Below, piece by piece: positions 8,845-17,792 of a stretch of DNA of 64,000 nt. A program made the position numbers and the translations under genes. Origin of the DNA: Collimonas sp. OK607. Its GTDB lineage: Bacteria; Pseudomonadota; Gammaproteobacteria; Burkholderiales; Burkholderiaceae_D. The stretch covers positions 46,848 to 110,847 of the forward strand of contig NZ_FOKF01000016.1 in the NCBI RefSeq assembly GCF_900111995.1, written 5' to 3'. The notes beneath the pieces are model-generated. The model was not told the origin of the DNA. It saw only the letters and a list, made by a program, of their open reading frames with translations, and did not search any database. Numbering within the stretch: position 1 is the first letter of the stretch; every line of letters begins with the position of its first letter.

Positions 8845-9903
8845 TCAGGAAACCACTTCCACACGATTGCCGCCTGCTGCCATTTCACCAATGACAGCAG
8901 CGTCGGCAAAACCTTCGCGCCGGAACAGCTCCAGCACCTGCTCCACCGCTGCGGGATCGCAAGAAACCAGCAAGCCGCCCGACGTCTGCGGGTCGCTCAG
9001 CAAGCTGCGCTGTACCGGAGTGATGCTGTCGGCCAGCGTTACGTCATGCCCGTAGCCGTTCCAGTTACGGCCGGAGGCGCCGGTGATATATCCCTGCTCT
9101 GCCAGTTGCTGCACTTGCGGCAACAAGGGGATCGATCCCATTTCGAGCCTGGCCGATAACTTCGCAGCGCGGGCCAGTTCCAGCATATGCCCCAGCAATC
9201 CAAAACCGGTGACATCGGTCAACGCGTTAACCCCAGCCAGTTCAGACAAAAAGCGGCCCGGTTTATTCAGTTTGGTGGTGTTGCTGATGAGTGCCGCATA
9301 ACCGGCGGCGTCCAGCTTGTCTTTTTTCAATGCCGCCGACAAAATGCCGACGCCGATCGGCTTGCCCAATATGAGTTTATCGCCAGCCTTGGCGCCGGCG
9401 TTGCGTTTGACTTTGGATGGATGGACCAGGCCCAGCACCACCAGGCCATAGATCGGCTCGACCGAATCGATGGTGTGGCCGCCGGCAATCGGGATGCCTG
9501 CCTCTGCACAGATAGACTCGCCGCCCCGCAGAATCTTGCCGATGACTTCCACCGGCAATTTGTCGATCGGCATGCCGACCAGCGCCAGCGCCATGATCGG
9601 CGTGCCGCCCATGGCATATACATCCGAAATGGCGTTGGTGGCGGCGATGCGGCCGAAATCATAGGGATCGTCGACGATCGGCATGAAGAAGTCGGTGGTC
9701 GCAATCAACGCCTGTTCATCGTTAAGCTTATAGACGGCGGCATCGTCGGCGGTTTCAATCCCCACCATCAATTCTTTCGGCACCGGGAATCCGTTTGAGT
9801 TCTTGAGGATTTCCGCCAGCACCCCCGGCGCGATCTTGCAGCCGCAACCGCCGCCGTGTGAAAAAGAAGTCAGCTTGATGTTTGGTTCAGCGAGATCGGA
9901 CAT
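8845..9903 (-). CDS. selD: Selenide, water dikinase
   Basis: 352 residues, the normal length. SelD makes selenophosphate from selenide and ATP, the selenium donor for selenouridine and selenocysteine. The glycine-rich N-terminal active-site segment reads GGGCGCKIAP, with Cys at residue 20, Cys22 and Lys23, so this is a cysteine and not a selenocysteine form. The ATP-binding region (DVYAMGGTPIMAL, GGHTIDS) is intact. AGGA precedes the ATG. It lies 74 bases downstream of mnmH on the same strand. selA and selB are not in the window, so the visible use of selenium is tRNA modification. Confidence 0.97.
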   Translation of the reverse strand: MSDLAEPNIKLTSFSHGGGCGCKIAPGVLAEILKNSNGFPVPKELMVGIETADDAAVYKLNDEQALIATTDFFMPIVDDPYDFGRIAATNAISDVYAMGGTPIMALALVGMPIDKLPVEVIGKILRGGESICAEAGIPIAGGHTIDSVEPIYGLVVLGLVHPSKVKRNAGAKAGDKLILGKPIGVGILSAALKKDKLDAAGYAALISNTTKLNKPGRFLSELAGVNALTDVTGFGLLGHMLELARAAKLSARLEMGSIPLLPQVQQLAEQGYITGASGRNWNGYGHDVTLADSITPVQRSLLSDPQTSGGLLVSCDPAAVEQVLELFRREGFADAAVIGEMAAGGNRVEVVS

Positions 9904-9977
9904 AGGGATCCTGGAATTGAAGTCTATAGAGTATAGAGAATGTTAATGAAGCATACGCCTCATCCGGGCTTATTTGC

Positions 9978-11039
9978 TTACTTGTCCTGATGCAGCTGTC
10001 TTGCCACGCGTTGAAAAGTGCTATCTGAAATATCAGGAAGATCCAGTATCTGCGCCTCGGAAAACTGATCGAAATTTCGCTTGATCGATTGCCCATAGGC
10101 CGGATCATAATGTTTCAGCAATAGCTCATCAACCAGCTCCCCGATCCGGCCGGACAAACTCAGCTGCTGCCAGTAAGCGACCTTCTCGCGCCCGTGGACG
10201 TAGGTCAGGCAAGCCAGCTGGGTATTCAGCAAAGCGGGGTCGGTCACGAAGTGGGCATAATCTTCCAACAGCAGCCGCACACGATCCGGCCGCGACAGAG
10301 CAACCGCAAAACATGGCGAGCTGCGCACGACTTCCATCAACACTTCCGGCACCCGCACATTGCCAACCTTCTTGCTCTCGGATTCGACAAATACCGGATA
10401 CTGCGGATCGAAACGCTGTAGCGCATCCCAGAGACGGCTCTCGAAAGTCTTTTGCGAAGGTTGCAGTTCGGTCGGCAGATTGCCTAGCACCGAACCGCGA
10501 TGCGCCGCCATCTGCTCCAGATCGAGTACTTGCGCGCCTTGCTGCGCCAACACTTGCAGCAAGCGGCTCTTGCCGCTGCCGGTAGGACCGCAAATAACCT
10601 TGAAGCGGAAACGCTGCGGCAACTCGGCCAGGCTGGCGTTGACGTATCTGCGATAGGTCTGGTAACCGCCATCGAGTTGCACCACCGGCCAGCCGATTTT
10701 TGCCATGACGTGCGCCATGGCGCTACTTCTGTTGCCGCCGCGCCAGCAATAAACCAAAGGCGCCCATTCGCGCGGCTTGTCGAGGAACAGCGTTTCAATA
10801 TGGGACGCAATATTGCGCCCGACCAGCACCGCGCCCAGCTTTTTCGCTTCAAATGCATTGACCTGCTTATACATGGTCCCCACCTGCACCCTCTGCGCAT
10901 CGTCCAGCACCGGGCAATTGATGGCGCCGGGAATATGGTCCTCGGCAAATTCCGACTGGCTACGGACATCGATGATGGCATCGAATTGCTTGAGTTGAGG
11001 AAGGATTTCTTGAAAAGAAAGCAATGCAGGGTATTTCAT
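9978..11039 (-). CDS. mnmH: tRNA 2-selenouridine synthase
   Basis: 353 residues. The N-terminal rhodanese domain has the active cysteine C98 in YCWRGGNRS. The C-terminal P-loop domain has Walker A GPTGSGKS at residues 151-158. MnmH (SelU, YbbB) converts 2-thiouridine at the tRNA wobble position to 2-selenouridine through a geranylated intermediate, using selenophosphate from SelD. It is the first gene of the mnmH-selD pair. Confidence 0.96.
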   Translation of the reverse strand: MKYPALLSFQEILPQLKQFDAIIDVRSQSEFAEDHIPGAINCPVLDDAQRVQVGTMYKQVNAFEAKKLGAVLVGRNIASHIETLFLDKPREWAPLVYCWRGGNRSSAMAHVMAKIGWPVVQLDGGYQTYRRYVNASLAELPQRFRFKVICGPTGSGKSRLLQVLAQQGAQVLDLEQMAAHRGSVLGNLPTELQPSQKTFESRLWDALQRFDPQYPVFVESESKKVGNVRVPEVLMEVVRSSPCFAVALSRPDRVRLLLEDYAHFVTDPALLNTQLACLTYVHGREKVAYWQQLSLSGRIGELVDELLLKHYDPAYGQSIKRNFDQFSEAQILDLPDISDSTFQRVARQLHQDK

Positions 11040-11133
11040 TCGCGTTTTTCTAAATCAATTTTTGGCTGGCGGAGCGACAGTCGTCATGCATTATAAGCAT
11101 TTACCCCGCCCCCAATTAAATCGCGCGCCTTCA

Positions 11134-11787
11134 TCAGGAATCATCCTGCTGCGACAACATGCCCCAGGCCAGCCGTACCAGCTCATCTTCAAACTCAATG
11201 CTACCGAGCAGCGGCGATTTTTCCAGTGAAGCGCTGCGGATGGCGCCGATAACGGCCCGGGTAACCACGAACATCATGGCAGGCGTCGGCGGCCTCAGCT
11301 TTGGATGGTGGATTCTTTGCATGCTGATGGCAATCCGTTCCGCTGTCTCCCGCAAGGCCTGGGTAATATCTTCGTGATGATCGTGTTGCCAGGCAAAACG
11401 GATCATCGCGCGCTTGGCGCTACGGCCGCTGCCGAGACCTTCGATATTGATGCGGATGAATTGGCGCAGGAAGGTTTTCGGATCGAGCTGGTCTACCTGG
11501 TTCTCGGCGCTTTCCATTAGCGCATCGAGTTCATCCATCACACGCCGCCGCTCGCGCGCGATCAGCGCTGTCAGTATGGCTTCCTTGCTCGGAAAATACT
11601 GATACAGCGTGCCAATCGAAAAACCAGCCTTTGCCGCCACTTTATTGGTAGTCAGGCCGGCTTCACCTTCGCTTTCCAAAATATGAGCAGTGGTCTGAAA
11701 AATGGTCTCGATGGTGCGCTGCGCACGCTCTTGCGTGGGCAGTTTACGCATGATTTCAGAGGAGGAAGCTGGGTTTGGCTTGGCCAT
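11134..11787 (-). CDS. TetR/AcrR family transcriptional regulator
   Basis: 217 residues. The TetR helix-turn-helix is at about residues 17-65 (TTNKVAAKAGFSIGTLYQYFPSKEAIL). The C-terminal ligand domain is not specific enough to name a ligand. AGGTGTCTAC precedes the ATG. It is divergent from the predicted hydrolase gene at 11919, which it probably controls together with itself. Confidence 0.93.
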   Translation of the reverse strand: MAKPNPASSSEIMRKLPTQERAQRTIETIFQTTAHILESEGEAGLTTNKVAAKAGFSIGTLYQYFPSKEAILTALIARERRRVMDELDALMESAENQVDQLDPKTFLRQFIRINIEGLGSGRSAKRAMIRFAWQHDHHEDITQALRETAERIAISMQRIHHPKLRPPTPAMMFVVTRAVIGAIRSASLEKSPLLGSIEFEDELVRLAWGMLSQQDDS

Positions 11788-11828
11788 GTAGACACCTGTC
11801 GAAAACTGAGCAACTTGCGAGTTTTAAA

Positions 11829-11845
11829 ACTGAATAAAGCTCAGT
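11829..11845. promoter_or_regulatory. Candidate TetR operator in divergent promoter region
   Basis: ACTGA (11829-11833) and TCAGT (11841-11845) form a short perfect inverted repeat with a 7-base spacer. It lies directly before a TATAGT -10-like hexamer (11845-11850). A further ACTGA occurs near 11804. It lies between the TetR gene and its divergent neighbour, where a TetR repressor would be expected to bind. The arms are short, so chance is possible. Confidence 0.3.
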
Positions 11846-11918
11846 ATAGTACTTCTATCGATGTATCTATCGCTACCTTATATTGTTACCTTATATCGCT
11901 ATTCCACAAAGGCAGTCC

Positions 11919-12770
11919 GTGAACACATCCAATCCATTAATGGTAAGAAAACTATTGGTCGACCTGTCGCAAGGCTTCCCACGCCACTGGCTGGCAGGCA
12001 AAGCTTTCCGCACACAATTCTTCAATGCCTTGTCGATGAGCTTTCCGGTCGGCGAACAAGAGTTCATCGACTCCGTGCGCGCCTCCGCGTTGTCCTTGCC
12101 GAAAGAAGCCAGGTACGCCTCCCTGCACGCCACCATCCAGGATTTTGTCGGCCAGGAAGCCACCCATCGCCGGGTGCATACCTTGTACAACGCCGAACTG
12201 GAAAAACAGGGGTTGGTCAATCACTGGCAACACTGGGCCGCCGACATGATCGCCTTGGGCAACAAGCGTAATGTGCCGGCAATAAGCAAGCTGGCAGTTA
12301 CCGCCGCCTTTGAACATTACACCGCAGTGCTGGCCGATCTGACCTTGCGTTACCCCGCAGTGCTGGAAGGCGCAGACCCGATGCTGGCAACCCTGTGGCG
12401 CTGGCATGCGGTGGAAGAAACCGAGCACAAGGCAGTTGCGTTCGACCTGTATCGCGCGTTAGGCGGCAGTTACAAGAAGCGGGTGCGCTGGTATGCTTTT
12501 GCCATGACGCGCCTCAATGTGATGGCAACCAGGCAAACCATCAACAATCTCTGGCATGACGGGGTTTTATTCAAACCCGGCACCTGGATCGACGCTGCGC
12601 GTTTCTTTTTTGGCCGCCATGGCCTGGTCTGGCTCACTGCCGTTCCTCTGTTCAGCTACCTGAAACGCGACTTTCATCCCTGGCAGCATGACAACCGGGA
12701 ACTGGCCACGCAATGGCTCACCGCCAATTCCGAGCATTATTCCATCGTGCGCGGGCCGAAAGAGGCTTGA
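11919..12770 (+). CDS. Predicted metal-dependent hydrolase (PF10118 family)
   Basis: 283 residues from GTG 11919. This start follows AAAGG at 7 bases; an ATG at 11940 has no ribosome site. The family is an all-helical predicted di-metal protein. The likely ligands are in QEATHRRVH (about residues 79-87) and EETEHKAV (about 168-175), an E-x2-H pattern like ferritin-type diiron sites. No reaction is established. Its divergent TetR neighbour suggests control by a small molecule. Confidence 0.82.
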   Translation: MNTSNPLMVRKLLVDLSQGFPRHWLAGKAFRTQFFNALSMSFPVGEQEFIDSVRASALSLPKEARYASLHATIQDFVGQEATHRRVHTLYNAELEKQGLVNHWQHWAADMIALGNKRNVPAISKLAVTAAFEHYTAVLADLTLRYPAVLEGADPMLATLWRWHAVEETEHKAVAFDLYRALGGSYKKRVRWYAFAMTRLNVMATRQTINNLWHDGVLFKPGTWIDAARFFFGRHGLVWLTAVPLFSYLKRDFHPWQHDNRELATQWLTANSEHYSIVRGPKEA

Positions 12771-12882
12771 GCAATTGCAACAAAACTCCTGAACTTCTGT
12801 CGAATCGCCTGAATATACAACGCGTGATGGACTAAAATGCCATCGGCAGTTTCAGATTAGTCGAATCAAGGAGTTTTCGTTT

Positions 12883-13488
12883 ATGTTCAGGATGTACAGC
12901 TTTTCGCGCGCCACGCTGCTGGTTTTGCTGGCCGGCGCCCTTGCCGCCTGCTCGACCACCAAGCCAACGGTCTATCAAGGCGAGGAATTCAGCGAAACCA
13001 GCACGTTTTCCCACGATTTCGCCACCTCTGCTCCGGCTACCTGCGAAGCGGCGCGTCGCACACTGCTGAGCCAGGGTTACATCATCAAGCAGGCCAAAGA
13101 CGATCTGCTCGACGGCCACAAGCACTTCCAGCCGGAAAGCGACGTGCACGTGGAAATCGAATTCCACGTGGTGTGCGCCGCCAACGGCAAGCAGGGCAAA
13201 AGCACCACGTTGTTTGTCAGCGCCACCCAGGATCGGTACGCGCTCAAGAAAACCAACAACTCCGCCAGTGTCGGCCTGAGCGTGCTGGGCTCGGTGTCGA
13301 TGCCGATTGGCAGTACCTCCGACTCATTGGTCAAGGTCGCCAGCGAGACGATTCCAGCCGGTCAATTCTATGACCGCTTCTTCGGCTTGATCGAACACTA
13401 CCTGGGTCTTGACAGTGGCTTGCCGGTGGCGGATTTCGAGGATAAGCCGGCGCTGCCGGTCAAACCTTCGGCAAAAACCTCCGAATAA
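12883..13488 (+). CDS. DUF2242 family lipoprotein
   Basis: 201 residues with a lipoprotein signal peptide (LLAGALAACSTT, lipid Cys about residue 23). The mature domain fits DUF2242, a family of envelope lipoproteins of unknown role: CEAARRTLLSQGY, then VEIEFHVVC, then a segment of small residues, then FYDRFFGLIEHYL. AAGGAG precedes the ATG. It converges on the autotransporter gene, with a palindromic repeat filling the gap. Confidence 0.8.
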   Translation: MFRMYSFSRATLLVLLAGALAACSTTKPTVYQGEEFSETSTFSHDFATSAPATCEAARRTLLSQGYIIKQAKDDLLDGHKHFQPESDVHVEIEFHVVCAANGKQGKSTTLFVSATQDRYALKKTNNSASVGLSVLGSVSMPIGSTSDSLVKVASETIPAGQFYDRFFGLIEHYLGLDSGLPVADFEDKPALPVKPSAKTSE

Positions 13489-13509
13489 CGGCACCCCAAA
13501 AAAAAGGAC

Positions 13510-13603
13510 GTAGGGTGGGCACGCTTTTGTGCCCACGCGTGACCTCAAACACACTGGTCACGCTTATGGAAAACGCGTGGGCACAAAAGCGTGCCCACCC
13601 TAC
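13510..13603. repeat. Dispersed palindromic element, copy 1 (short form)
   Basis: Perfect 31-base inverted arms, 13510-13540 and 13573-13603, start GTAGGGTGGGCACG and end CGTGCCCACCCTAC. Each arm is itself a hairpin (GTGGGCAC with GTGCCCAC). A further 8-base inner stem pairs GCGTGACC at 13537 with GGTCACGC at 13556. The core between the arms is only 32 bases and lacks the interior shared by copies 2 and 3. The element sits between the convergent DUF2242 and autotransporter genes and could end transcription in both directions. It resembles REP/RAYT-type or MITE palindromes; no transposase is nearby. Confidence 0.9.
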
Positions 13604-13609
13604 CACTTC

Positions 13610-15538
13610 TTAAAACGCTTTCTTCAAGCCCACCTGGAAAGAGTTGGTCTTGTTACCGCCGGCAAACTGGCCGCTATAACTGGCATAAGCACTGAAGTCG
13701 GTCGCCAATGCAATGCTGGCGCCAAGTTCCAGGCGTGCGCTGTTGGACGGCCCCAGATAGGCAGGCAAACCGAAGCTGCCGGCCATGCCGACGACATTGG
13801 CGCGCACATCGCGCTCACTGTCCTCAAACTCTTTTTCCCACGCCAGTTTGGCAAACGGTTGCACCGTATATTTGCCCAGCGCCAGCTTGCTGCTGACTTG
13901 CGCGCCCAGGCTGGAGACTAGCGAGTTGCGCTTCTGCGATTGAAAATTCATCGCGGTGCTGTCGTTGCCATTTTCCATGTAGCCGCCAACATTGACTTGT
14001 TGCCAGGTCAAAGTCCCAACCGGGCTCAGAACTGCTGCGCCGAGGTCGACATCATATTGGCCGCCGATGCGCAGCAGGAATTGATGGCCATTGGCACTGC
14101 CAGTCTCGCTACGGGTAGTCGCTCCCAACGCAATGTTACGCGTCACGTCCTTGTACTGCAGCGAGCCGACCATGCCGATGCCGTTAAGCGCCCAGGCGCC
14201 GTCGCGGTATTGGGTATAGGCTGACAGCATGGCTTGATCCAGCTTGAAGCCGCCGGTATCGCTGCCGAAATTCGCCCGGTTATGGGCAAAACCGAAAGCG
14301 CCGCCAACCGTAACGTTTTGATTGACCGCGTAGTCCACACCTACCGACAAACTGTTGGAGGAACCGTCCAGACCGGGATTATTGCCGTTGTGATCCAGGC
14401 TTTGGTGGGTATTGTCATACGCCGCATAAGCTTCGACCTGCCCCGCCCGCGGCGTCAGGCGCAGACGGTCGTCGATCACGCGGGTGAAAGTCTGGGTGCC
14501 GGCCAGCGGCGCTTCTGCCAGCATGCCGATCTGGCCCGGAGCCTGCAATACCGACTCGATATATTGCGCCAGGATGGCATGGCCGGCGCCGGTTGGATGG
14601 ACACCGTCGGCAAACAGATAGGTTTTATCGGCATTCGGCGCAACCAGAGTCGCGGCGGTGCAATCCCCGGAAGAACTGGTGGTGCAGGCCGGAGAGCTGA
14701 CGTTGGTAAAGCCGTACAAACCCGGATTGGCGATCACTTCATGTAACAGTCCGAAGGCGTTGAGCGCAACGATATTGCCGCCCAGGCCGCTCAAACCGCT
14801 GTTCAGGCTGGCATTGAAACTGGTCGAAGCCGCGGTCCACAAGGCAGACAGTGCCGGAATCGCCGATCCCTCAGGAGTGCGGCCGACGTCCGGCAAATTG
14901 ATCACGATCACGGTTCCGGCGCCGGCTTGCTGCAATTGCTTGACCAGGCCCACCACATTGCCGGCCTCTCCGGCAACTTGTTGAATGGTCTGCACCGCGG
15001 TCGCCGTTTGCGTTGCCGGATTCAGCAAACCGGCGATATTCGTCTGGGTGTAGCCGAAGATATCGTTGGCACCGGCCCAGACTGCATACAGGCCCTTGCT
15101 GTCCAGTCTTGGATTGGCGGCCAGATAGCCCTGGACCTGGCTGGTGACTGTCGGCACCAAAGGTGCGGTGGCAGCGTCGGGCCAGCCGTTCTGGCTGGTC
15201 ACGCGGGCGCCACCGACCGCGTAGTCGGTACCGCCGGCGGCTTGTACGCCGCTCGGCGTCAGCACGGCGGCAGGATTGGCGGTGGTGCCGTATTTATGCG
15301 CCACGATCTGCGCCCAGACCGGATCAGGGTTGGTGGTGAACGATGGCTGCTTGCCGACGCCGGTAAAATACCCGCTATCGGTCAGCGAGTCGCCGAAAAA
15401 CACCATCTGGGAAAAGTTCGCGGCACTGGCCGGCGCACAAATGACCAACCCGGCGCCGAATACTGCCACGGTGCGCGTCGCCATCGTCAATGCACGGGCC
15501 ATCGGGCGCAGGCGGAATTTGGGTAAAGATGATTGCAA
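13610..15538 (-). CDS. GDSL esterase/lipase autotransporter (EstA-like)
   Basis: 642 residues from TTG 15538. GGAG lies six bases before that codon; an ATG at 15502 also leaves the signal peptide intact, and the frame is open upstream to 15610. The signal peptide ends near CAPASA. The passenger is a GDSL hydrolase: block I FFGDSLTDSG with catalytic Ser51, and block V DGVHPTGAGH supplying Asp and His. Residues about 370-642 form an autotransporter beta-barrel ending in a C-terminal Phe. Such proteins are displayed on the outer membrane and cleave esters or lipids. The gene is divergent from the Lrp gene. Confidence 0.93.
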   Translation of the reverse strand: MQSSLPKFRLRPMARALTMATRTVAVFGAGLVICAPASAANFSQMVFFGDSLTDSGYFTGVGKQPSFTTNPDPVWAQIVAHKYGTTANPAAVLTPSGVQAAGGTDYAVGGARVTSQNGWPDAATAPLVPTVTSQVQGYLAANPRLDSKGLYAVWAGANDIFGYTQTNIAGLLNPATQTATAVQTIQQVAGEAGNVVGLVKQLQQAGAGTVIVINLPDVGRTPEGSAIPALSALWTAASTSFNASLNSGLSGLGGNIVALNAFGLLHEVIANPGLYGFTNVSSPACTTSSSGDCTAATLVAPNADKTYLFADGVHPTGAGHAILAQYIESVLQAPGQIGMLAEAPLAGTQTFTRVIDDRLRLTPRAGQVEAYAAYDNTHQSLDHNGNNPGLDGSSNSLSVGVDYAVNQNVTVGGAFGFAHNRANFGSDTGGFKLDQAMLSAYTQYRDGAWALNGIGMVGSLQYKDVTRNIALGATTRSETGSANGHQFLLRIGGQYDVDLGAAVLSPVGTLTWQQVNVGGYMENGNDSTAMNFQSQKRNSLVSSLGAQVSSKLALGKYTVQPFAKLAWEKEFEDSERDVRANVVGMAGSFGLPAYLGPSNSARLELGASIALATDFSAYASYSGQFAGGNKTNSFQVGLKKAF

Positions 15539-15768
15539 TTGTGTCTCCTTCTTGTCTTGTATTTGTAGATATTGCGCAGTTAATATCTTCCACCCCGGCA
15601 TCGTTGTCAATCAAACTGCATAGACAAAACATTCGGAATACAACGACGTTGCGTACGCATCACTGCCCCCGACGTCAGACACGCTGGTTTTCGCACCATT
15701 TGTGCCAAACTGTGTTACGTTCGCCGCAAAAAAACTAACGCAGGCCGCCCTCTACATTCAAACCGACC

Positions 15769-16236
15769 ATGGATAAAATAGACAAACAAATTCTCGCCAT
15801 ATTGCAAGAAGACGCCAGCACGCCGGTGGCGGAAATCGCCGAGAAGGTCAATCTGTCATCGACGCCGTGCTGGCGCCGCATACAGAAACTGGAAGAAGAT
15901 GGGGTGGTATTACGCCGGGTGGCGCTGCTGGATGCGGAAAAACTGAATGTCGGCGTGACGGTATTCGTGTCGATCAAGACCAATCAGCATAACGCCAACT
16001 GGTACGCGCAATTCAGCAACACGGTAAAACTGATTCCCGAGGTGGTGGAGTTCTACCGCATGAGCGGCAACATCGATTACCTGTTGCGGGTCGTGGTGCC
16101 GAACATCGCCGCCTACGACGCGGTATATCAGAAGCTGACGCAGTCGAACGCGCTGTTCGACGTCAACGCCAGCTTCGCGATGGAACAAATCAAGCACACC
16201 ACTGCGCTGCCGCTTGATTATGCCGGACTGGACTGA
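15769..16236 (+). CDS. Lrp/AsnC family transcriptional regulator
   Basis: 155 residues. The N-terminal winged helix-turn-helix (DKQILAILQEDASTPVAEIAEKVNLSSTPCWRRIQKLE) is followed by the RAM/ligand domain (about residues 65-145). Members sense amino acids and act as octamers. It converges on cystathionine beta-lyase and is divergent from the esterase gene. Its target cannot be fixed from sequence; sulfur amino acid or branched-chain genes nearby are candidates. Confidence 0.93.
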   Translation: MDKIDKQILAILQEDASTPVAEIAEKVNLSSTPCWRRIQKLEEDGVVLRRVALLDAEKLNVGVTVFVSIKTNQHNANWYAQFSNTVKLIPEVVEFYRMSGNIDYLLRVVVPNIAAYDAVYQKLTQSNALFDVNASFAMEQIKHTTALPLDYAGLD

Positions 16237-16275
16237 TGCAGTCCGCCCGGATTGCGGCTTAGGTTACAGCAACAG

Positions 16276-17475
16276 TTACAGCGCCTGCTCCATACACTTG
16301 AAAGCCTGCCCCATGTCGGCCATCAGATCGTCGATATGTTCCAAGCCGACATGCACCCGCACCAGCGGATTCTGGTAAGTCGTTGCCGACGCTACACGGG
16401 TTGGCGGCTTGTCCAGCGGTAAAGCCAGGCTTTCAAAACCACCCCACGACAAGCCGATGCCGAACAACTGCAAGCTTTCAAAGAATTTGGACAGCGCAGG
16501 ACGACCGACCTCTTTCAATTCAACCGTGAACAAGCCGCTGGCGCCAAGGAAATCGCGCTTCCACAGCTTATGGCCGGGATCGGATGGCAACGCCGGATGC
16601 AGCACGCGCTCGACCAGCGGTTGCGTACGCAGGTATTCCGCCAGCTGGATACCGCTCTCCCAGTGCTGGCGCAGGCGCACCGCCATGCTGCGCATGCCGC
16701 GCAAAGCCAGGTAGATATCGTCCGGGCCGGCAGTCTGGCCGAAATCGTGGGCGCCGTGCTTGAGGATGCACCAGGCCCGTTCATTGGCGCTGGCGACGCC
16801 CAGCAAAGCATCCGAGTGGCCAACGATGTATTTGGTAGCGGCGTGGATCGACACATCGACGCCGTGTTCGAACGGCTTGAAAAACAGCGGCGTGGCCCAG
16901 GTATTGTCGAGCAACACATAGGCGCCGACTTTATGCGCTTCTTCGGCGATGGCCGGAATGTCCTGCACCTCGAAGGTCCACGATCCAGGCGACTCGACGA
17001 ACACGACGCTGGTATTCGGCCGCAGCAAGGTGCGGATTTCGCCGCCGATCAAGGGGTCGAAATATTCCACTTCAACGCCCATGCGGCGCAGTACGCGATC
17101 GGCAAAGGTCCGGGTCGGACCATACACGCTGTCGGTAATCAGCACGTGGTCGCCGCTTTTGACGAAAGCCATGATGCTATGGGTGCAGGCAGATAAACCC
17201 GATGGAAACACCAGGCAGTTGTGGCCACCTTCCAGCGTCATGATCGCCTGTTCGAAGGAACGGGTGGTCGGCGTGCCGAAACGGCCGTAATTGGACATCG
17301 GGTTATCAATCTGGCGGCTGGCTTCCCAATCTTCCAGGTTGTTGGCGATGATGGTCGAACCGCGGAACACCGGCGTATTGACCATTCCCGCGAAACGCGC
17401 CGGCTCGCGGCCGCAATGCACCAGCTGCGTATCGACATGCGTGGCCGGGGAACCTGAAGAATTATCGGAAGACAT
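16276..17475 (-). CDS. metC: Cystathionine beta-lyase
   Basis: 399 residues of the PLP-dependent Cys/Met metabolism family. The PLP lysine is K215 in HAATKYIVGHSD and the cofactor aspartate is D190 in LLDNTWATP. FGTPTTRSFEQ is also family-typical. MetC cleaves cystathionine to homocysteine, ammonia and pyruvate in the cytoplasm. ATG 17475 was preferred over GTG 17484 because GGAG lies eight bases before it. A related gamma-lyase activity cannot be excluded. Confidence 0.9.
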   Translation of the reverse strand: MSSDNSSGSPATHVDTQLVHCGREPARFAGMVNTPVFRGSTIIANNLEDWEASRQIDNPMSNYGRFGTPTTRSFEQAIMTLEGGHNCLVFPSGLSACTHSIMAFVKSGDHVLITDSVYGPTRTFADRVLRRMGVEVEYFDPLIGGEIRTLLRPNTSVVFVESPGSWTFEVQDIPAIAEEAHKVGAYVLLDNTWATPLFFKPFEHGVDVSIHAATKYIVGHSDALLGVASANERAWCILKHGAHDFGQTAGPDDIYLALRGMRSMAVRLRQHWESGIQLAEYLRTQPLVERVLHPALPSDPGHKLWKRDFLGASGLFTVELKEVGRPALSKFFESLQLFGIGLSWGGFESLALPLDKPPTRVASATTYQNPLVRVHVGLEHIDDLMADMGQAFKCMEQAL

Positions 17476-17792
17476 AAGAAGCACTCCATGCTGGACTGTA
17501 CGGCGAGATTACCTGGGACTATTGTAGAGTTGTGGACGTGGAAAATTATTGCAACAAATCGCCTTAAATCAGGGTTTATTAGAATAATTTTCTAGTATTT
17601 ATGTAATTAAAAGCAGTTACTTGCAAAAATACAAGAAAATCCGCAGTCCAGCGCCTCTGCGCCAGAAAAGCTGCGCAAGCCGATATATATGCAAATCATA
17701 TTAATACCGTACAAATCATATATTTGACACGGCGTTATGGGCAGGGCACTCTAGGGCTAGCCCTAAAGCCATTATTTCTGGAGATGTAAATC
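17476..17792. promoter_or_regulatory. ilvD upstream region with palindrome and direct repeat
   Basis: AT-rich region of 317 bases between the divergent metC and ilvD genes, with no ORF of note. A perfect 14-base palindrome TAGGGCTAGCCCTA lies at 17752-17765, ending 27 bases before the ilvD ATG. A TTGACA -35-like hexamer is at 17724-17729, but the matching -10 position is weak. CAAATCATAT occurs twice, about 20 bases apart (near 17691 and 17711). These look like regulator sites for ilvD; the regulator is not known. Confidence 0.4.
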
